The notes under the pieces: generated by a model
Seen by the model: the letters and a program-made list of their open reading frames with translations, nothing else
Told to the model about the DNA's origin: nothing
Databases searched by the model: none
Assembly (NCBI RefSeq): GCF_000478275.1
Contig: NZ_ASJB01000083.1
Coordinates: forward strand, 186,001 to 250,000
Origin: Amycolatopsis orientalis DSM 40040 = KCTC 9412
GTDB taxonomy: Bacteria > Actinomycetota > Actinomycetes > Mycobacteriales > Pseudonocardiaceae
DNA: 64,000 bases
Direction of reading: 5' to 3'
Program-made: the position numbers and the translations under genes
In this document: positions 48,410 through 56,815 of the stretch, piece by piece
How the letters are laid out: the number at the start of each line of letters is the position of its first letter
How positions within the stretch are numbered: the stretch's first letter is position 1

Positions 48410-48442
48410 TGACAAGATGCGCCGTTGCGGGCCATCTTGTCA
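48410..48442. promoter_or_regulatory. Inverted-repeat operator between doxX and tetR
   Basis: TGACAAGATG (48410-48419) and CATCTTGTCA (48433-48442) are perfect 10-bp arms, centre spacing 13 bases. The -10-like TAGATT at 48448-48453 lies 7 bases before ATG 48461. Likely TetR site controlling both genes. Confidence 0.65.
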
Positions 48443-48460
48443 ATGACTAGATTCATCGGC

Positions 48461-49003
48461 ATGAGTCCGTACCACCATGGCGACCTCCGGCGGGCCGTCC
48501 TCGACGCCGCCGTCGCGGCCATCACCGAACACGGCCCGGCCGGGATCAGCCTCCGCGACCTCGCCCGGCGCGCGGGGGTCTCGCACGCCGGGCCGGTGCA
48601 CCATTTCGGCGACAAGGCCGGCGTGCTCACCGCACTGGCCGCCGAGGGATTCGGGCTGCTCGCGGACGCCCTCGCCGCCGCCGAGGAGCGCACGCGGGAC
48701 TTCGTCGAGGTCGGGGTGGCCTACGTGCGGTTCGCGATCGAGCATCGCGCGCATTTCGAGGTGATGTTCCGCCCCGATCTCCACCGCGAGGACGACGCGG
48801 CGCTGGTCGCCGCACGCGACCGCGCGGGTCTGCTGCTGACCGGCGGAGCGTCGTCGGTCAGCGACGACGCCATGGCGGGAGTCGCCGCATGGTCGCTGAT
48901 GCACGGCTTCGCCAACCTGTGGCTCACCGGCGCACTGCGCACCGAGCACCTCGAGGATCCGGACACCGCCGCCCGCGCGATCGCCCGGATCCTCTTCCCC
49001 TGA
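48461..49003 (+). CDS. TetR-family regulator
   Basis: 180 residues from ATG 48461. N-terminal HTH (HGDLRRAVLDAAVAAITEHGPAGISLRDLARRAGVSHAGPVHHFGDKAGVLTAL) and a TetR_C-type (WHG-like) ligand domain (VEVGVAYVRFAIEHRAHFEVMFRPDL). The start is chosen from the leaderless promoter spacing; the operator overlaps the promoter. Likely controls the divergent DoxX gene. Confidence 0.92.
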   Translation: MSPYHHGDLRRAVLDAAVAAITEHGPAGISLRDLARRAGVSHAGPVHHFGDKAGVLTALAAEGFGLLADALAAAEERTRDFVEVGVAYVRFAIEHRAHFEVMFRPDLHREDDAALVAARDRAGLLLTGGASSVSDDAMAGVAAWSLMHGFANLWLTGALRTEHLEDPDTAARAIARILFP

Positions 49004-49012
49004 CGCCCTGGA

Positions 49013-49780
49013 TCAGACCTGGGCGGTGGGCATCACGGTGACCTGCTGGAGGTTCACCCGCGCCGGGAGCGAGGTCAGGAACGCCACGGTCTCGGCGATG
49101 TCCTCCGGCTTCAGCCAGGTCAGCGTCTCGCGCACGCCGTCGAGCCATTCGATCGCACCAGGGTCGGTGACGTGCCCCTGCAGCTCCGTCTCGACCAGAC
49201 CGGGCTCGACCGCCGCGACTCGCACGCCCTTCGGTCCGAGGTCCGCGCGAAGGTTCTTCGAAAGGTGCGTGACGTACGCCTTCGAAGCGACGTACACGGC
49301 GAAGGACGGGAAGACGGCCTGCGCGCCGATGGACGAGGTGTTCACCAGGTCCGCGACGCCCTTTTCGGCCGCCGAAGCGACCAGATGCGGGACGAACGCG
49401 CCGATCGCGTTCATCAGGCCCGACATGTTGACGTCGATCATGCGCTGCCAGTCGGCGGTCGCGAGTTCGTCGATCGGCGCGGCCAGCATCACGCCCGCGT
49501 TGTTGAACAGCAGGTCGGCGCGGCCCAGTTTCGCCTCCACCTCGGCCGCCGCGGCCCGCATCGCTTCGGCGTCGGCGACGTCGGCCGTGAGGACGAGCGC
49601 GGTCCCGCCGTCCCGGTCGATCTCCTTCGCGAGCGTTTCCAGCCGGTCCGCCCGGCGGGCGATGAGCGCGACCGCCGCTCCGGAGGCGGCGAGCCGCCGT
49701 GCGGTCGCCTCGCCGATCCCGCTGGACGCGCCGGTGACGACGGCGACCCTGTTCGCGTGCCGTGCCGGGGAGTTCGTCAT
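49013..49780 (-). CDS. Short-chain dehydrogenase/reductase
   Basis: 255 residues. Classical SDR: TGASSGIGEATA cofactor loop, NNAGVM, catalytic Ser in NTSSIGA and Y-x3-K in YVASKAY. An Arg after strand 2 (IARRADR) suggests NADP(H). Close relatives reduce aldehydes or serine-type substrates. Converges with the TetR gene, 9 bases apart. Confidence 0.92.
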   Translation of the reverse strand: MTNSPARHANRVAVVTGASSGIGEATARRLAASGAAVALIARRADRLETLAKEIDRDGGTALVLTADVADAEAMRAAAAEVEAKLGRADLLFNNAGVMLAAPIDELATADWQRMIDVNMSGLMNAIGAFVPHLVASAAEKGVADLVNTSSIGAQAVFPSFAVYVASKAYVTHLSKNLRADLGPKGVRVAAVEPGLVETELQGHVTDPGAIEWLDGVRETLTWLKPEDIAETVAFLTSLPARVNLQQVTVMPTAQV

Positions 49781-49891
49781 CTCTGTCTCTCCTAAGTGGA
49801 CTCGTTATCGCGTTCTGAGTCCAGGAAACCGGCTAGGGCCGAGAGGTGGAACGGTCTGCTCAACCTAGGTCCGGCAGTACCAGCCAGGACC

Positions 49892-50446
49892 TCAGGCCGC
49901 GAGGGCGCCGAGTACGAGAGCGGCGTGCTTGCGCCAGACGTCGTCGCCCTGCGAAGAGGTCAGTTCGACGATCCGGCCGAGCGCGAGGATCTGCAGGCCG
50001 ATGTCGGCGGAGGTGATCCCGGCCCGCAGGCGGCCCTCCCGGTGCGCGCGTTCGACCAGGTCATCGAGGCTCTCGGCGAGGTGCGCCCGGCAGGCTTCGA
50101 GTGCGCCTTCGGTGACGGTGAGCCCGTCGAGGAACGCGCGGTGACGAGCCATCATCGCCAGGGTCCGCTCGACGAACAGGCCGATTCCCTCCCACGCGTC
50201 CTCGGCGGCCTTCGCCTGCTCGGAGACGGCCGTCCACTCGGCCACGTCCTCCTCCAGCACGGCTTCGACCAGGTCGTCCTTGGTCGGGAAATGCCGGTAC
50301 AGGGTGGCGACGCCGACGCCCGCGCGCCGCGCGATCTCCCGGACGTCGGACGTGAGACCGCGTTCGGCGAAGGTCTCGCGCGCGGCCTCCAGCACTTGCG
50401 CCCGGTTCCGCGCCGCGTCCCAGCGCTGACGTCGAGGAGTGGTCAT
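49892..50446 (-). CDS. TetR-family regulator of the divergent SDR
   Basis: 184 residues from ATG 50446. HTH: ARNRAQVLEAARETFAERGLTSDVREIARRAGVGVATLYRHFPTKDDLVEAV. TAGGAT lies 6 bases before the start, suggesting a leaderless mRNA, and TTCCGGAA palindromes follow just upstream, so autoregulation and control of the SDR at 50527 are likely. Confidence 0.92.
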   Translation of the reverse strand: MTTPRRQRWDAARNRAQVLEAARETFAERGLTSDVREIARRAGVGVATLYRHFPTKDDLVEAVLEEDVAEWTAVSEQAKAAEDAWEGIGLFVERTLAMMARHRAFLDGLTVTEGALEACRAHLAESLDDLVERAHREGRLRAGITSADIGLQILALGRIVELTSSQGDDVWRKHAALVLGALAA

Positions 50447-50460
50447 GCCGGAATCCTACC

Positions 50461-50516
50461 TGTTCCGGAACGCGTGTTTCGGATACGGTGGTTTCCGGAT
50501 CACTTGTTCCGGAACA
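50461..50516. promoter_or_regulatory. Paired TTCCGGAA operators
   Basis: TGTTCCGGAACG (50461-50472) and the perfect palindrome TGTTCCGGAACA (50505-50516) stand 44 bases apart between the divergent TetR and SDR genes; TTTCCGGA lies between them at 50492-50499. Candidate TetR operators. Confidence 0.65.
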
Positions 50517-50526
50517 GGAGGCGACC

Positions 50527-51330
50527 ATGTCCACGATCGTGATCACCGGGGGAACCGACGGACTCGGCCGCGCGCTGGCGGCCGACCGGCTGCGCGCCGG
50601 CCACACCGTCGTCGTGGTGGGCCGCGGCGAGACGAAATTCCGCGAGCTGGCGAAGAACGGCGACGCGCATTTCGTCAAGGCCGACCTTCGCGAAGTCGCG
50701 GAGAACCTGCGCGTCACCAAGGAGATCGCCAGCCGGTTCCCCGTCGTCGACACCCTCGTACTGGGTGCCGCGTACGTGCACCGAGACCGGCAGATGACCA
50801 GCGAGGGCTTCGAACACAACTTCGCGCTCTACTACCTGAGCCGCCACATCTTCGCGTCGGAACTCCAGGAAGTCCTCGGCGCCGCCGAGCGGCCGCTGAT
50901 CCTCGACACCACCGTTCCCGGCGCACCGGAGGACGCCGTCCGCTGGGACGACCTCCAGCTGGAACGGGGCTATACCTGGAAGATCGCGAACCTCCAGAGC
51001 CGTCGGCTCGGTCTGCTGTCCGCGTCCCGGCTGGCGTCCGATCACGTGCGGTACGTGCTCTACAACCCCGGTTTCGTCCGCACGAGCCACCAAGGCGCGC
51101 TCGGCAGGACCTCGCGCGCGATGGTCGGCGTCCTCGCGAAACTCCTGGGCACCCCGCCGGAGAAGGCCATCTTGCCGATGCTCGACCTCATCGAGAACCG
51201 GCCGGAGGTACCGCTGAGCGCCTACCTTCGCGGCAAGCCCCTCGAACTCGACGCCGCCACCGCCGAAGAAGCCGAGCGGCTCCATCGGGAAACCGCCCGG
51301 CTACTGGGGGAAGTCGCTAAACGAACTTGA
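50527..51330 (+). CDS. Atypical short-chain dehydrogenase
   Basis: 267 residues from ATG 50527 (AGGAGG upstream). Cofactor loop TGGTDGLGRALA is typical, but the catalytic region reads ERGYTWKIANLQSRRLGL, with Tyr and Lys only three apart instead of four, and lacks the standard NNAG (LVLGAAYVH instead). Such atypical SDRs occur beside TetR genes; enzymatic activity may differ. Its end overlaps the convergent ABC permease by 14 bases. Confidence 0.85.
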   Translation: MSTIVITGGTDGLGRALAADRLRAGHTVVVVGRGETKFRELAKNGDAHFVKADLREVAENLRVTKEIASRFPVVDTLVLGAAYVHRDRQMTSEGFEHNFALYYLSRHIFASELQEVLGAAERPLILDTTVPGAPEDAVRWDDLQLERGYTWKIANLQSRRLGLLSASRLASDHVRYVLYNPGFVRTSHQGALGRTSRAMVGVLAKLLGTPPEKAILPMLDLIENRPEVPLSAYLRGKPLELDAATAEEAERLHRETARLLGEVAKRT

Positions 51331-52000
51331 GATGCGAGCGCCGCCGCAACCGGATTCCCGACGCGATGGCGACCGTCGCGAGCAGCACCGCCATCGAGAG
51401 CACCCCGTGCACACTTCCCCTGGTCAGGTACCCGATGTCGGTATGGTCGATGGCGTAGGTGCCGATCTCGCGACTGGACCAGAACGGCAGCAGGCGCGCG
51501 ATCAGGCTCGACGGATCGGCCATCATCTGCAGCCCGACGACCGCCAGCAGGACCAGCGTCCCTTCGAGTTCCCGCGGCAGCACCGCGCTGAGCGCGAGCC
51601 CGAACGGCGCCGACACGGCGACCGTCAGCACCATGATCAGGGCGACCGGGCCGTAGCGGACGTCGTGCTGGTCGACGAGGATCAGCACAAAGTACGGTGC
51701 GGACAAGAGCGTTCCGACCGTCCACAGTGCACTCAACCGGCCGAGGTACAGGTGATGGGAGCGGTAGCCCGAAAGCCGAAGCCGGGGTTCCATGGCGCGG
51801 CTCGCGCTTCCGGCGAACAGCGCGGCGGTGCTCAGCGCCCAGCCGAGGCCGAGGCAGACGAACCGGATCGACTGGCCGAGGTGGTCACCGCGCCTGCTCA
51901 GGTAGAACACCAGCGGCAACAGCAGGAGGATCAGCAGGACCGCCCGGCGGCGCAGGAGTTCGCGCAGCGCCATTTCGGCGATCGTCAGTACCTTCTTCAC
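51317..52000 (-). CDS. ABC transporter permease
   Basis: 227 residues from GTG 52000, overlapping the ATPase stop (GTGA). Six hydrophobic helices (VLLILLLLPLVFYLS..., VALIMVLTVAVSAPFGLALSAVL, GTLVLLAVVGLQMM) as in ABC-2 type export permeases. Partner of the ATPase and PadR regulator encoded upstream. Confidence 0.85.
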   Translation of the reverse strand: MKKVLTIAEMALRELLRRRAVLLILLLLPLVFYLSRRGDHLGQSIRFVCLGLGWALSTAALFAGSASRAMEPRLRLSGYRSHHLYLGRLSALWTVGTLLSAPYFVLILVDQHDVRYGPVALIMVLTVAVSAPFGLALSAVLPRELEGTLVLLAVVGLQMMADPSSLIARLLPFWSSREIGTYAIDHTDIGYLTRGSVHGVLSMAVLLATVAIASGIRLRRRSHLKFV

Positions 52001-52809
52001 GCGACCGCCTTCCTGGCCGGGGAGAGTTCGAGCACGGTGTCCACCTGGTCCAGCCGGTTGAGCAGATGGGTGACCACGACGATGGCCTTTCCCGCCTCCC
52101 GCCATTGCCAGACCTGGTGCCAGAAGTCGAGGTAGGTGCCCTTGTCGAAACCCTGGTAGGGCTCGTCGAGCAGGAGGACGTCCGGTTCGCCGAGCCCGGC
52201 CAGCACCAGGTTCAGTTTCTGCCTGGTCCCGCCGGAAAGGTGCCGCGCCTGCCTGCCGCGTCCCGGCGTCCAGTCCAGGGCAGAGGCACGCGCGTCACCG
52301 ACGCGGGCAGCCTCCTCGCGCGACATCCCCCGGCCCGCCCCGATCAGCACGAAATGCTCACCCGCGTCGAGGAAGTCCGCCGTGCCCCCGTCCTGCGGGC
52401 AGTAGCCGAGCGAACCGCGGACGCGGACCTCGCCCTTGTCCGCCCCGGTCAGCCCGGCGCAGATGCTCAGGAAGGTGCTCTTGCCGCAGCCGTTCGCGCC
52501 GATCACCGCGGCGACCTCGCCCGACCGCACGACGAGGTCGACGCCGGTCAGCACCGGACGGCGGCCGTACTTCTTCGTGATGCCCCGCGCTTCCAGCAGC
52601 ACCTCACCCGGGCGGCGCCGGGGACGCCCCACGCTGTCGGCCACGGCCGAGGCGTAGGCGGGCGGCGGACCGAAGACCCGCATCGGATCCCCGCCGCTTT
52701 CCCGCAGATGCACCGCCGCCTCCGCGACCACCTGCCGCGCGGCGTCCCCGCCGACGCCGCGACGGCGCAGTTCGTGCGCCAGCGCGGAAAGCCAGCCGTC
52801 GTGGTTCAT
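51997..52809 (-). CDS. ABC transporter ATP-binding protein
   Basis: 270 residues from ATG 52809. An N-terminal helical extension of about 65 residues (LSALAHELRRRGVGGDAARQVVAEAAVHLRE) resembling permease-linked regulatory segments precedes the ATPase: Walker A GANGCGKS (104-111), Q-loop YCPQDGG, signature LSGGT, Walker B LLLDEP, H-loop VVTHLL. Coupled to PadR (ATGA) and the permease (GTGA). Probable drug or lipid exporter. Confidence 0.93.
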   Translation of the reverse strand: MNHDGWLSALAHELRRRGVGGDAARQVVAEAAVHLRESGGDPMRVFGPPPAYASAVADSVGRPRRRPGEVLLEARGITKKYGRRPVLTGVDLVVRSGEVAAVIGANGCGKSTFLSICAGLTGADKGEVRVRGSLGYCPQDGGTADFLDAGEHFVLIGAGRGMSREEAARVGDARASALDWTPGRGRQARHLSGGTRQKLNLVLAGLGEPDVLLLDEPYQGFDKGTYLDFWHQVWQWREAGKAIVVVTHLLNRLDQVDTVLELSPARKAVA

Positions 52810-53138
52810 CTTCCCTCCCGCAAGATCGAGGCCACCCCGGCGGAGAACTCCTGCCAGTCGGCGGTGGCGTGCCGCAGTGTTTCCCGGCCCGCGGCGGTGA
52901 TCCGGTAGTACTTGCGCGCCGGCCCGGCCGTGCCGTCCCGCCAGCTCGCGGTGACCAGGCCGAACCGCTGCAGCCGCAGCAGAACCGGATAGAGCGTGCC
53001 GCCCTGGATGGGGCCGAGTCCGGCGGCGTCGAGCGACTGGGCCAGCTCGTAGCCGTAGGACTCGCGCTCGGCGACCAGCGCCAGCACACACGGCGCCAGC
53101 ACTCCCCGCAGCCATTGGCCTCGCCGGTCCTGATCCAC
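52806..53138 (-). CDS. PadR-family transcriptional regulator
   Basis: 110 residues from GTG 53138, which is 7 bases after TACATT (leaderless); TTG 53147 is in frame but lies inside the -10 box region. PadR signature: CVLALVAERESYGYELAQSLDAAGL...GGTLYPVLLRLQRFGLVTASWRD and ARKYYRITAAGRETL. Represses the following ABC exporter in such operons until a toxic compound binds. Confidence 0.93.
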   Translation of the reverse strand: MDQDRRGQWLRGVLAPCVLALVAERESYGYELAQSLDAAGLGPIQGGTLYPVLLRLQRFGLVTASWRDGTAGPARKYYRITAAGRETLRHATADWQEFSAGVASILREGR

Positions 53139-53153
53139 GACAAGCAATGTAGC

Positions 53154-53173
53154 AGTACTACCTAGATAGCACT
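53154..53173. promoter_or_regulatory. PadR operator candidate
   Basis: AGTACTACCT-AGATAGCACT (53154-53173) is an imperfect palindrome with 8 of 10 pairs matched, covering the region just upstream of the PadR -10 box. Likely autoregulatory site. Confidence 0.55.
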
Positions 53174-53301
53174 ACAAGCTAGTTTGACCTGCGACAATGC
53201 GTCGGCGAAGAAAAATCCGGGAAAATATCGCCGCCGCTGTCGAATCGGTGGGACGCCCTTCGTATAGGGGGTGACAAACCGCTCCGAACAAGGAGGACGC
53301 C

Positions 53302-53670
53302 ATGACCCAGTACCTCATCAGCCTGTACCAGCCCGACGGCCCCACCCCGCCGCCGGAGTTCCTCGAACCGATCGCGCGCAAGCTCCAGGCGCTCAACGAC
53401 GAGATGCGGGCAGCGGGTGCCTGGGTGTTCGCCGCCGGACTGCACCCGCCGACCACGGCGACGGTGCTCCAGGCCAAGGAGAGCGGCGACATCGTGATGA
53501 CGGACGGCCCGTACGTCGAGGGCAAGGAACATCTCGGCGGCTTCACCATCGTCGAGGCGCCGGATCTGGACGCCGCGCTCGTCTGGGGCAGGCGGATCGC
53601 GGAGATCACCTACCTGCCGATCGAGGTCCGGCCGTTCCAAGGCGAGGAAGACCCTTCGTGCGTTCCCTGA
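53302..53670 (+). CDS. YciI/DGPF-family protein
   Basis: 122 residues from ATG 53302 (AAGGAGG upstream). The signature is MTDGPYVEGKEHLGGF (D68-G-P-Y71), a DGPF-type motif. DGPF proteins are encoded beside ECF42 sigma factors; they may be sensors or small enzymes. The next gene starts inside its 3' end. Confidence 0.9.
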   Translation: MTQYLISLYQPDGPTPPPEFLEPIARKLQALNDEMRAAGAWVFAAGLHPPTTATVLQAKESGDIVMTDGPYVEGKEHLGGFTIVEAPDLDAALVWGRRIAEITYLPIEVRPFQGEEDPSCVP

Positions 53671-54878
53671 CCACCGAGGACATCGGCCGGATCTTCACCG
53701 AGGAGTACGGGCGCGCGGTCGCGGTCCTGGTCCGCGTCTTCGGCAGCATCGACATCGCCGAAGAGGCGGTCCAGGACGCCTTCGCCGCGGCGGTGGACCG
53801 GTGGCCGTCCACCGGTCTGCCGCCGAGTCCGGCGGGCTGGATCATCACGACCGCCCGCAACAAGGGCATCGACAGACTGCGCCGGGAGGCCGCGCGCGAC
53901 GACAAGCACGCCCAGGCCGCGCTGCTCCACGCGGGCGACGAGGCGGAGGACGAGGGTCCCGTGCGTGATGACCGCTTGAGGCTGATCTTCACCTGCTGCC
54001 ACCCCGCGCTCGCCGTCACCGCGCAGGTCGCGCTGACGCTGAAACTGCTGGGCGGGCTGACCACCGGGGAGATCGCGCACGCGTTCTTCGTCCCCGAAAG
54101 CACGATGGCACAACGGCTTGTGCGGGCGAAGGGCAAGATCCGCGACGCGAAGATCCCGTACCGCGTCCCGGACGACGCCGACCTGCCGGACAGGCTGCGT
54201 TCGGTGCTCGCCGTGGTGTACCTCGTGTTCAACGAGGGCTACACGGCCAGCTCCGGCGACCGGCTGGTCCGGGAGGATCTGTGCGCCGAGGCGATCCGGC
54301 TCGGCAGGCTGCTGGCCGCGCTCATGCCCGACGAACCCGAGGTCACCGGGTTGCTCGCGCTGATGCTGCTCACCGAGTCCCGCCGCGCCGCCCGCACCGG
54401 AGCGGACGGCGACGTCGTCCTGCTGGCCGGACAGGACCGGTCGCGGTGGAACCGGGAGCTGATCGCCGAGGGGCAGGCGCTGGTCCGCGGCTGCCTGCGG
54501 CGGAACCAGCCGGGGCCGTACCAGATCCAGGCCGCGATCAACGCCGTCCACAGCGACGCCGACGGCACGGAAAGCACCGACTGGTCGCAGATCGTCCAGC
54601 TCTACGACCTGCTGCTGACGATGAACCCGACGCCGGTCGTCGCGCTCAACCGGGCGGTCGCGGTGGCCGAAGTGGACGGTCCCGGCGCGGCACTCGACGT
54701 CGTCGACGGCCTGAAACTGGAGAAATACCACCTGTACCACGCCATCCGTGCCGATCTGCTGCACCGGCTCGGCCGCCCGGCGGACGCGGCACAGGCGTAC
54801 GAGGCGGCGATCCGGCAAGCGGAGAACAGTGCCGAACGACGTCTGCTGGAACGGAAACTGGCCGCGATCAGTCCTTGA
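53658..54878 (+). CDS. ECF RNA polymerase sigma factor (ECF42-like) with C-terminal TPR-like extension
   Basis: 406 residues from GTG 53658 (GAGGAAG upstream). Sigma region 2 (FTEEYGRAVAVLVRVFGSIDIAEEAVQDAFAAAVDRWP) and region 4 (LTLKLLGGLTTGEIAHAFFVPESTMAQRLVRAKGKIRDA) are followed by about 220 residues (YLVFNEGYTASSGDRLVREDLCAEAIRLGRLL..., LYDLLLTMNPTPVVALNRAVA) typical of the SnoaL-independent ECF42 group. No anti-sigma gene is adjacent, as usual for this group; the C-terminal part and the DGPF partner may control it. Confidence 0.92.
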   Translation: MRSLTTEDIGRIFTEEYGRAVAVLVRVFGSIDIAEEAVQDAFAAAVDRWPSTGLPPSPAGWIITTARNKGIDRLRREAARDDKHAQAALLHAGDEAEDEGPVRDDRLRLIFTCCHPALAVTAQVALTLKLLGGLTTGEIAHAFFVPESTMAQRLVRAKGKIRDAKIPYRVPDDADLPDRLRSVLAVVYLVFNEGYTASSGDRLVREDLCAEAIRLGRLLAALMPDEPEVTGLLALMLLTESRRAARTGADGDVVLLAGQDRSRWNRELIAEGQALVRGCLRRNQPGPYQIQAAINAVHSDADGTESTDWSQIVQLYDLLLTMNPTPVVALNRAVAVAEVDGPGAALDVVDGLKLEKYHLYHAIRADLLHRLGRPADAAQAYEAAIRQAENSAERRLLERKLAAISP

Positions 54879-55314
54879 TCAGCCGCGCGGGGCCGGGCCC
54901 CTTCGCGGCGAGGAAGTCGGCGGGATTGACCAGGACGCACTGGTCGAAGGACAGGCAGCCGCAGCCGATGCATTCGGTGAACCGGTCGCGCATGCACTCC
55001 AGCTGCTCGATCCGCTTGTTGAGTTCGGCGCTCCAGCACGCGGAGGCGCGCCGCCAGAACGCGTGGTCCGGCTCGGCGCCCTCGGGGAGGAGGCTGAGCA
55101 CACCGCCGATCACCTCCAGGGGGATGCCGAGGTGGTGCGACGCGCGGATGAACGCGACGACCCGGAGCGTGCTGCGCGCGTACCGGCGCTGGTTTCCGCT
55201 GGTACGCCTGCTCTGAATGAGCCCCTGACGTTCGTAGAACCGCAGGGCGGAGGTGGCGACGCCACTGCGCCGCGACAGTTCCCCGATGGTGATCTCGGCA
55301 GGCAGTTCGGACAT
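54868..55314 (-). CDS. soxR: SoxR-like redox-sensing MerR regulator
   Basis: 148 residues from ATG 55314, which is 7 bases after TAGGAT; ATG 55323 is also possible. MerR HTH (ITIGELSRRSGVATSALRFYERQGLIQSRRTSGNQRRY) and the [2Fe-2S] cluster motif Cys115-x2-Cys118-x-Cys120-x5-Cys126 (CIGCGCLSFDQC). SoxR is activated by redox-cycling drugs; in actinobacteria it controls mono-oxygenases and reductases. The divergent ABM and NmrA-like genes are the likely targets. 3' end overlaps the convergent sigma gene by 11 bases. Confidence 0.95.
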   Translation of the reverse strand: MSELPAEITIGELSRRSGVATSALRFYERQGLIQSRRTSGNQRRYARSTLRVVAFIRASHHLGIPLEVIGGVLSLLPEGAEPDHAFWRRASACWSAELNKRIEQLECMRDRFTECIGCGCLSFDQCVLVNPADFLAAKGPGPARLIKD

Positions 55315-55332
55315 GTCCGCCATCCTAGCTTG

Positions 55333-55352
55333 ACTTAAACCCTGGTTTAAGT
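55333..55352. promoter_or_regulatory. SoxR box candidate
   Basis: ACTTAAACC-CT-GGTTTAAGT (55333-55352) is a perfect 20-bp palindrome between soxR and the divergent ABM gene. It falls in the long spacer upstream of the soxR -10 box TAGGAT, the place where MerR-type activators bind. Confidence 0.65.
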
Positions 55353-55366
55353 TCGAAGCTGGAGGC

Positions 55367-55984
55367 ATGACAGCACAGGGGACATCCGAAATGACCATCC
55401 ACACCGGACACTGGCCGACGCCGAGCGGCGAGCTGGTGGCGGTGGCGCGGGAATGGCCGGACGCCGACGCGGCGCGGGCGGCGCTCGCGAGCCGTTCGGC
55501 CGAGGGGCTCGTGTCGGCCACCGCGTACGAAGGAGTCGGCCATGACGGCGCCTTCACCTACGAGCAGTGGACCAGCGAAGACGCCATCAAGGACCTGGAC
55601 GGCGCACCGGTGTACCGCCTCTATCGCGGCGGACGCGGCGAAGGCGAGCCCGGGGTGCTCGTGGTCGTCTCGGTCGAATTCGACCGTGCCGACGAGCGGC
55701 AGCAGCGTGAGTGGGTCGACCTCGTCTTCGCGGCACTGGACTCGGAACCCACCCATGCTCCTGGCGGCGTTTCGGGCTTCTTCCACCTCAGCATCGACGG
55801 CCGCCGGATGCTGAACTACGCCGAATGGACCAGCGAGGAGGCCCACATCGCCGCACTGGAGGCGCCGGGCGACAAGGGCGGCATCGGCACGACCGACGCC
55901 TGGAAGGCTGTGCGTCAGCATCCGGGGATGAAGAGCTCGACGGTCAAGCGGTACCGCCCGATCCTTTCGGCGGTGGCGGCATGA
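55367..55984 (+). CDS. Antibiotic biosynthesis monooxygenase (ABM)-domain protein, tandem domains
   Basis: 205 residues from ATG 55367 (GGAGG upstream). Two ferredoxin-like ABM halves: residues about 15-90 (GELVAVAREWPDADAARAALASR...YEQWTSEDAIKDL) and about 97-190 (VVVSVEFDRADERQQREWVDLVFAAL...LNYAEWTSEEAHIAAL). ABM enzymes oxygenate quinone-like substrates without cofactors. Probably SoxR-controlled, acting on redox-active aromatic compounds together with the next gene (4-base overlap). Confidence 0.88.
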   Translation: MTAQGTSEMTIHTGHWPTPSGELVAVAREWPDADAARAALASRSAEGLVSATAYEGVGHDGAFTYEQWTSEDAIKDLDGAPVYRLYRGGRGEGEPGVLVVVSVEFDRADERQQREWVDLVFAALDSEPTHAPGGVSGFFHLSIDGRRMLNYAEWTSEEAHIAALEAPGDKGGIGTTDAWKAVRQHPGMKSSTVKRYRPILSAVAA

Positions 55985-56805
55985 AGCCGATCCTGGTCGC
56001 GGGAGCGACGGGCAACGTCGGCTCGCAGGTGGTCACCCAGTTGCGGGCGCGGGACGTCCCGGTCCGGCCGCTGAGCCGGAACCCGCCGCCCGACGGCGTC
56101 CGCGGTGACCTGGCGAAACCCGAGACGATCGCGCCGGCACTCGACGGCGTCGACACGGTGTTCCTGATGCTCTCCGGCCCCGCCGAAGCGCTCGTGCCCA
56201 CTGTCTCGCTGCTCGGCGAGCGAGTGAAACGCGTGGTGTTCCTTTCCTCCGGCGCCGTCGACGATTCACTGGCGAAGCAGGACAATCTCATCGGCGCCTG
56301 GCACCGGACCGTGGAAGAGGCGATCGAGGCGACGGGCGTGGACTGGACCTTTCTGCGTCCGCACGGGTTCGCGGCCAACACCCTCGGCTGGGCGCCGTCG
56401 ATCCGCGAGGACGGCGTCGTCCGCGGGGCGTACGGCGAGGCGTCGATGACGCTGATCCACGAACGCGACATGGCCGCGGTGGCCGTCGAGGCGCTGACCG
56501 GCGACGGGCACGCGGGGGCGAAGTACGTTCTCACGGGCACGCGGCCGATCACGCATATCGAGCAGGTGCGGATCCTCGGCGAGGCCGCCGGGCGCCCGGC
56601 GCGCTGGGAGGAGATCAGCCCGGAAGCCGCACGGGAGGCGATGCTCGCGAGGATACCGGACTTCATCGTCGAAACGATCCTGTCCGGATTCCGGGAGCTG
56701 GTGGACAACCCGGGCGAAGTCACCACGACCGTCGAGGACGTCACCGGCAGGCGGGCGCTGGACTTCGAGGTCTGGGCGGCCGAGCACGCCGCCTCGTTCC
56801 GGTAG
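55981..56805 (+). CDS. NmrA-like NAD(P)H-binding protein
   Basis: 274 residues from ATG 55981. Atypical SDR: ILVAGATGNVGSQVVTQLRARDVPVRPLSR cofactor loop, SSGAVDDS and a HRTVEEAIEATGVDWTFLRPHGFAANTLGW segment as in NmrA/quinone oxidoreductase 2 proteins. Co-translated with the ABM gene, so likely handles the same quinone-type substrate. Its TAG stop is also the first part of the -10 box of the next unit. Confidence 0.9.
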   Translation: MKPILVAGATGNVGSQVVTQLRARDVPVRPLSRNPPPDGVRGDLAKPETIAPALDGVDTVFLMLSGPAEALVPTVSLLGERVKRVVFLSSGAVDDSLAKQDNLIGAWHRTVEEAIEATGVDWTFLRPHGFAANTLGWAPSIREDGVVRGAYGEASMTLIHERDMAAVAVEALTGDGHAGAKYVLTGTRPITHIEQVRILGEAAGRPARWEEISPEAAREAMLARIPDFIVETILSGFRELVDNPGEVTTTVEDVTGRRALDFEVWAAEHAASFR

Positions 56806-56808
56806 CAT
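56803..56808 (+). promoter_or_regulatory. -10 box of the methyltransferase leader transcript
   Basis: TAGCAT, overlapping the NmrA-like stop codon, lies exactly 7 bases before GTG 56816, predicting a transcript whose first codon is the leader peptide start. Confidence 0.55.
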
Positions 56809-56815
56809 CGGATTC

